A stretch of 11,345 bases of DNA, from the NCBI GenBank assembly GCA_029250345.1, contig JAQXFL010000102.1, positions 1 through 11,345 of the forward strand, in the 5' to 3' direction. Shown in pieces: positions 7,359 to 11,345 of this stretch. Every line of letters starts with the position of its first letter. Position 1 is the first letter of the stretch. The DNA is from Candidatus Poseidoniaceae archaeon (lineage in GTDB: Archaea; Thermoplasmatota; Poseidoniia; Poseidoniales; Poseidoniaceae). The translations under genes and the position numbers were made by a program. Under the pieces are notes generated by a model. The model was given only the letters and a program-made list of their open reading frames with translations, made no database searches and was not told the origin of the DNA.

Positions 7359-8573
7359 ATGGCTGAAGATGTTGGATTGCAGGGCGATGTCACCGTCACC
7401 GGTGCGGTCAGTCCGCGAACATTGCATCTCAAACTGCTGCGAAAGCAGTGGCAAATCATCTCGCTTCAAGTTATTGCCACCATGGCTTTGGTCGGTATGT
7501 ACCTCGAAGTTGTCTCCAATTATGTCGTTGGATCCATCGACCACACCATGCTGTTCGACACCATTGAACTGCTGATTGGAGACCAACTGCCAATTGGCGA
7601 CTGGTTAACCGGCGAAGGAAGAAGTGGACTTGCCAGATTCTTCGTACCTTTGGTTCTCGGACTCGTGGTTGGAGGCGGTATGGCTTTGCTTGCATTCCAA
7701 ACTCCTAAAGTTCAACAACGGGTTAAACTCGGATTCATCATCACTCTCATCGTCGTCTTGGTTGGACAACTGTTGTTGTCATGGCTCACTGGCATGTTGT
7801 TTTCCTTCGACCTGCGTTTGCCAAACTCAAGCGAGCTGAGTACCTTAGAATGGCCTCTGCTGATGATTCTCTCATTGATGATTCTCTTCCTCTACCTCTT
7901 ACCGGTCATCATGGGCGTTCGCGGCATATGGGGGCTTTCACGCCGTTCGATTGCGTGGGCGATTGGTTTCACATTGCTTTTCCTCGGTATACACGCAATC
8001 CTTGCCTTCCCACTCATCAACGGACAACTGGGCTCGTACGGAGATTCAGTCAATGTGATTGGAGCCCAATTCAGCGATCCTACAATCGGTATCTTCGGAC
8101 TGATGTTGGTTACAAAACAACAATTTGCCCTGATTATGATTGCCGTCCTCATCATGGTGTTCCAAGAATCTTCATACGGCGTTATTCGCTATCTTGAATA
8201 TGCATACAGGCTTCCTGAATCATGCAAGCGTGACCCTGAATACGTTCGCCAAATGGACAACGTCCTCAACACGCACCTCAAACACACCTTTGGATTCCTA
8301 GGACTCACTGGAGTTGCAACGATGGTTGCGCTTGGATTCCACACCGTTCTTCTCGGCTTTGTCGAAGACTCAACGGGCAGTCAATGGGCAGGGCAAGTCT
8401 CAGAATCAATCGAATTGTCACTGACCTACGGATTAGTGATCTCTGCAGCCATGTTCTTGAGCATCATGGCACTTCTACGGTTCTTCGTTCCATGGGAACG
8501 GATTTGGGGATTCATCTACGCACGTAAGAATGCTGACGCAATGCCTGCAGATAAGAAAGTGGTCGATATTTGA
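7359..8573 (+). CDS. Unrecognised polytopic membrane protein, about 8 helices
   Basis: 404 residues that I cannot assign to a family. Hydrophobic stretches suggest eight helices at about 32-53, 92-113, 123-146, 165-187, 197-219, 242-268, 311-334 and 353-374. An even number puts both ends on one side, probably the cytoplasm given the basic residues near the ends (HLKLLRKQ, ARK). A charged cytoplasmic-looking loop at 275-307 contains RYLEYAYRLPESCKRDPEYVRQ. No transport, protease or transferase motif is visible. It starts one base after the DUF58 stop (TGAGATG), with a GAGGGGG Shine-Dalgarno at 7345-7351, so it is tightly coupled to the DUF58 gene and likely works with it. Its stop abuts the stop of the opposing operon. 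It could replace the membrane-anchored DUF4129-type member usual in such loci, but I see no such domain. Confidence 0.85.
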   Translation: MAEDVGLQGDVTVTGAVSPRTLHLKLLRKQWQIISLQVIATMALVGMYLEVVSNYVVGSIDHTMLFDTIELLIGDQLPIGDWLTGEGRSGLARFFVPLVLGLVVGGGMALLAFQTPKVQQRVKLGFIITLIVVLVGQLLLSWLTGMLFSFDLRLPNSSELSTLEWPLLMILSLMILFLYLLPVIMGVRGIWGLSRRSIAWAIGFTLLFLGIHAILAFPLINGQLGSYGDSVNVIGAQFSDPTIGIFGLMLVTKQQFALIMIAVLIMVFQESSYGVIRYLEYAYRLPESCKRDPEYVRQMDNVLNTHLKHTFGFLGLTGVATMVALGFHTVLLGFVEDSTGSQWAGQVSESIELSLTYGLVISAAMFLSIMALLRFFVPWERIWGFIYARKNADAMPADKKVVDI

Positions 8574-8576
8574 TCA
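8571..8576. other. Abutting convergent stop codons (TGATCA)
   Basis: The plus-strand membrane protein ends with TGA at 8571-8573, and the minus-strand small membrane protein ends with TGA read from 8576-8574. Together they form the palindrome TGATCA with no spacer. Neither side shows a T-rich archaeal terminator close to its stop, so the two transcripts must end inside each other's coding region. Confidence 0.9.
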
Positions 8577-8816
8577 CGCATCGTTGCGAACGGATTGCAG
8601 AACTCGTCCAGTGAGCTCTGCGCACATCAACAACAGCAATGGCAAACCGCACCATGCGGCTACTGCACCAACGACACCGTCCAGAGCATCCAGTACCATC
8701 GGATGAAGAACCCATGTTCCTGCAATGACAAGGACCAACAAGATTCGTTCAAGGAAAAGCGGGTAGCGTCGTCCTGATGATTCGCTACGGTGAACGATCG
8801 TCGGTGCGTCAGTCAT
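8574..8816 (-). CDS. Small two-helix membrane protein, unrecognised
   Basis: 80 residues with a polar, basic N-terminus (HRSESSGRR) followed by two hydrophobic helices at about 23-44 and 47-68 and a short basic tail ending VRNDA. The positive charges at both ends suggest a hairpin with both termini in the cytoplasm. I recognise no family. It is credible as a gene because its ATG follows the coiled-coil gene stop by 9 bases, with GAGGTGG (8827-8821) overlapping that stop. The overlap and the shared strand imply co-translation with the coiled-coil protein, so it may be its membrane partner or anchor. An overlapping plus-strand frame (8595-8777) lacks such support. Confidence 0.75.
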   Translation of the reverse strand: MTDAPTIVHRSESSGRRYPLFLERILLVLVIAGTWVLHPMVLDALDGVVGAVAAWCGLPLLLLMCAELTGRVLQSVRNDA

Positions 8817-8825
8817 TCTTCCACC

Positions 8826-11345
8826 TCAAAAATCAAGATTCGACAAACGGGCTTCAAGCGCTGCCAAGGCAGGGTCTGTCGATTGCTCAGCAACCGGCTC
8901 TTTTCGACGGTCCCAAGATGCATCAAGTCGAGCTAATTCTGCCTCAAGTTGTGCTCGCTCATCGCTGTGTTCTGTTTCGCTGACCGTTATCGGTGCGCGA
9001 GGAGAACTCACAACTTCTGGAGCGTCTTCATCCACAGGTGTCGGCATCTGCTCCCAACCGGATTCATCGACAACTGCAGTTTCAGTGACGACATCCAAGG
9101 AAACTGGAACTTGTCCAGCCAGGGAAGGTTCCATGTCCAAAAGCATGTCTTGCTCTACCGGCGTTCGCTGCGCATCCGGTATGGAATTGCGTTCATACGG
9201 CAACAAACCGTCGCGTTGGAACTCCCAAAGCATTCCGCTTGGAACGCCGTCTGCAAGACCTGAAGCATCCAACTGCGTAATGAGTTCTTCAAGCACTCGA
9301 GCGGTGTCTTCCAGTGCAATAGCCTCACCAGCATCACGCTGGTCGGCTTCCAAGTAGATGTCATCAAGTGCGACTTGAATCAGTTTGCGTGTTGCCTGTG
9401 CGATACTTGGCAGTGCTTCAGGGCGAGTACAATTGTTCAGCAGTGCATCGACTTCATGCGGAGGTGCACCGAGTCGGACGAGTTGTTCCAAAACGTTTCT
9501 TAATCGACGCAACATGGTAATCGAACGGTCGAAATCTTCCAACAGGTGTTCAAGGTCAATCACGACGTGACCGACCGTTTCACCCAACTGATGTTCGAGC
9601 CGTTGTTGGACAGACCATCGAGCAAGGCCACGAACTGCACCTGCTGTTTGAGGGACTTGGCGTTCAAGAAGCGTCATCACTTCACTGGAAAGCAGATGCC
9701 GTGGTGTTGCTGCGACATGGTCCACGGTGGATTGAATCACTTGCAATCCACGCTCGACAGCTCGGTCGAGAAGTGTGACTGAGTAACCCAATGCACGGGC
9801 ATTCTCAAGCCGTTCAAGCACTGGGCCTAGGCCATCAAAAGTAGATGCATCGTCAAGCAATGCTTGGGCAAGAGGCTCTTCAGCCAGTCTTGCTCGAAGG
9901 CGTTCTGCTTCTTGAATATCGGAGAGTGCTTCTTCATGCGCTTGGGAAAGTGCTTCAGCACGCTCGATGAGGGAAACAAGTTCCGCCTCTGCATGGCCTC
10001 TGCGAGCTCCAAGGTCTCCCAATTCACGGAGAGTTTGTCGGCGCTCAGACATCAGTTCTCGCAATTCAGCCTGAACTTGTGCTTGACGTGCCTCGTCTGT
10101 AGCCAAACGGTTGCGATCTTCTTCCGCTCTTCGACGGGCTGCCTTTGCTTCGGCTTCAATAGATTCCAGTTCCGAGTTGTTCGAATGAATCTTATCTTCC
10201 ATCATCATTGCTTCAGCCTGCGCCCGAGTATGTCGTTCACGTGTTGCTTCAACTTGTTCCTGGAGAACGCGAAGCCGTCGTTCATCGTCGTCCGATTGTT
10301 GACGGATGGTAGCCAACCTTTCGCTTCCAGCGAGAAGGTCGCCGTTGAGTTGTGCTTCCTTCAACGCCAACTCTTCAATCGATGAGCGAAGGGTTTCGCT
10401 GGAATCAGCATGCCCAAGTGCCTTTGCCAACTCAGCAGCTCGGACGCTCACCTGGTGTTCCAGTTCGTTGACACGGCGAACAAGGCGTTCGGCACGGTTC
10501 TCTGCTTGTTCTGCTGCAGCACGGGATTCTGCAACATCCAGTTGCAGAGAGTCAAGCGATGAATTTGAAGACTCAACCTTGGTAAGGAATTCTTGTCGAG
10601 ACTCTGATGCCTCACGAGCAAGTATCTGTGCGGCTTTCTTTCCAGATTGCGCTTCATCCAAACGGCTAGCAAGCGCTGCCTTTTCTTTTTCTAAGTCGCT
10701 GATTTTGTGTTCTGCGGATTCCAATCGGCGACGAAGACCTGCGTCAACAGCCAACGGTTGGGAAATCTCACCCGGCAGTCCACCGCTTACATCGCCAACT
10801 GTTTCTGGGAATGTTGCACTGGAACGGCTCTTTCGTAATTGCTCCATACCTATCTCAAACCCAAACAAATCGGTGAGTTTGCTCTTGAGGTTTGCACGGC
10901 GGCTTTCCGAACGAGTACGGAGTGTAACCAGAAGGTCATGGAAGTCGTCGAGACGGAACTCTTCCACCGTACCTGAATCACGAGAAACGATTGTTCCTGC
11001 AGGTAATCGGTGAAGTTTGAGAATTCGTGATGAATCGGTAAAGGTGAGCATTGCCTCTTCCAGCGACTGCCCCTCCGGAGCCGAAATCCCAACGGGTACA
11101 CCACGAGCCAGAAGAACAGAAACTGCGGTCGAAGATTGGCCGGATTGAAGGTGGCCGGTTACCTCTTCACTTACACCGGCAGTTAGCATGGAAAGAATGG
11201 CATCTGGACCGCCTCGACCTTCACGGAGAACGAAACCTTCCGGCATTGGGCCTCCTGAAGCACCAACCGATCCGAGTTCTCCTTCCAGAACTGCTGCTGC
11301 AGCAGAGATGAGGCGAGCGTGATTGGTATTGGCTTCGGTCCATAC
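8826..11345 (-). CDS. Long coiled-coil protein, 5' end probably beyond window
   Basis: No family recognised. Numbered from the internal ATG at 11246, the 806 residues comprise a mixed alpha/beta-looking N-terminal domain (1-130), a linker (136-168), a heptad-rich charged coiled coil (about 169-460), a helical domain (about 460-665), an acidic Pro/Ser-rich tail likely disordered (about 680-760), and two short similar helices at the end (764-777 and 793-806). The tail holds no P-loop, ABC signature or other ATPase motif, so this is SMC-like in shape only. There is no membrane segment; a cytoplasmic scaffold is inferred. The frame stays open for 33 more codons to the right edge with ordinary composition, so I annotate it as 5'-partial. 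However, GGAGG at 11255-11251 stands 4 bases before the ATG at 11246 and could mark the true start. The small membrane protein gene is coupled downstream. Confidence 0.8.
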   Translation of the reverse strand, partial: VWTEANTNHARLISAAAAVLEGELGSVGASGGPMPEGFVLREGRGGPDAILSMLTAGVSEEVTGHLQSGQSSTAVSVLLARGVPVGISAPEGQSLEEAMLTFTDSSRILKLHRLPAGTIVSRDSGTVEEFRLDDFHDLLVTLRTRSESRRANLKSKLTDLFGFEIGMEQLRKSRSSATFPETVGDVSGGLPGEISQPLAVDAGLRRRLESAEHKISDLEKEKAALASRLDEAQSGKKAAQILAREASESRQEFLTKVESSNSSLDSLQLDVAESRAAAEQAENRAERLVRRVNELEHQVSVRAAELAKALGHADSSETLRSSIEELALKEAQLNGDLLAGSERLATIRQQSDDDERRLRVLQEQVEATRERHTRAQAEAMMMEDKIHSNNSELESIEAEAKAARRRAEEDRNRLATDEARQAQVQAELRELMSERRQTLRELGDLGARRGHAEAELVSLIERAEALSQAHEEALSDIQEAERLRARLAEEPLAQALLDDASTFDGLGPVLERLENARALGYSVTLLDRAVERGLQVIQSTVDHVAATPRHLLSSEVMTLLERQVPQTAGAVRGLARWSVQQRLEHQLGETVGHVVIDLEHLLEDFDRSITMLRRLRNVLEQLVRLGAPPHEVDALLNNCTRPEALPSIAQATRKLIQVALDDIYLEADQRDAGEAIALEDTARVLEELITQLDASGLADGVPSGMLWEFQRDGLLPYERNSIPDAQRTPVEQDMLLDMEPSLAGQVPVSLDVVTETAVVDESGWEQMPTPVDEDAPEVVSSPRAPITVSETEHSDERAQLEAELARLDASWDRRKEPVAEQSTDPALAALEARLSNLDF
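11251..11255 (-). promoter_or_regulatory. GGAGG before an internal ATG of the coiled-coil gene
   Basis: On the minus strand GGAGG lies 4 bases before the ATG at 11246-11244. It is a perfect Shine-Dalgarno core, but it also encodes two glycines of the frame that stays open to the window edge. It may therefore be the real start signal, an internal start, or chance. Confidence 0.4.

Noticed and set aside
8595..8777. Plus-strand frame of 60 codons opposite the small membrane protein
   Set aside because: Gln/Ser/Cys-rich with no Shine-Dalgarno; the minus-strand frame has coherent membrane helices and a coupled start.
9864..10385. Plus-strand open frames at 9864-10385 and 10306-11013
   Set aside because: They mirror the low-complexity coiled-coil gene; the Ser/Arg/Phe-rich translations come from antisense Glu/Ala/Leu codons.
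1..11345. CRISPR array, insertion sequence, tRNA, attachment site or other signs of a mobile island
   Set aside because: No spaced repeats, transposase-like frames, cloverleaf sequences or terminal inverted repeats were seen; base composition and codon use look even across the genes.

Overview
The window looks like archaeal chromosome of moderate GC content, most probably a marine Thermoplasmatota-type euryarchaeon (Marine Group II / Poseidoniales-like). Evidence for this is a two-domain Cdc48/VAT AAA+ ATPase, a stand-alone PRC-barrel protein of about 80 residues, Shine-Dalgarno sites of the GAGGTG(AT) type that overlap upstream stop codons, and A/T-rich TATA-like elements rather than bacterial -35/-10 pairs. 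The lineage is an inference; no rRNA or other marker gene is present.

Layout from left to right. (1) 1-1625, minus strand: an aldehyde dehydrogenase whose C-terminal end leaves the window. (2) 1626-1802: a 177-base divergent promoter region. (3) 1803-4028, plus: Cdc48/VAT unfoldase, followed after 68 bases by a small PRC-barrel protein (4097-4336). (4) 4460-8573, plus: a tight three-gene membrane operon made of a DUF4350-like protein with a large extracytoplasmic domain, a DUF58 protein, and an unrecognised protein with about eight membrane segments. The genes are separated by 9 bases and 1 base and look translationally coupled. (5) 8574-11345, minus: a two-gene operon of a long coiled-coil protein, probably continuing beyond the right edge, and a small two-helix membrane protein. 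The plus and minus operons meet tail to tail with no spacer: their stop codons abut as TGA|TCA.

The DUF4350-DUF58 pair belongs to the widespread MoxR/DUF58/DUF4350/DUF4129 type of locus, thought to be a MoxR-ATPase-assisted membrane assembly or maturation system. No MoxR ATPase and no transglutaminase-like DUF4129 protein lies in this window. The nearest AAA+ protein is Cdc48, and the third operon position is taken by an unknown polytopic membrane protein. The DUF58 protein lacks a normal MIDAS metal site. The DUF4350-like protein carries eight cysteines in four close pairs, an EF-hand-like DxNxDG loop and seven N-glycosylation sequons in its outside domain. This variant module is the best candidate here for something not well described, followed by the coiled-coil/small membrane protein pair.

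No tRNA, rRNA, insertion sequence, CRISPR array, attachment site or origin was recognised. No gene-free stretch exceeds 300 bases.
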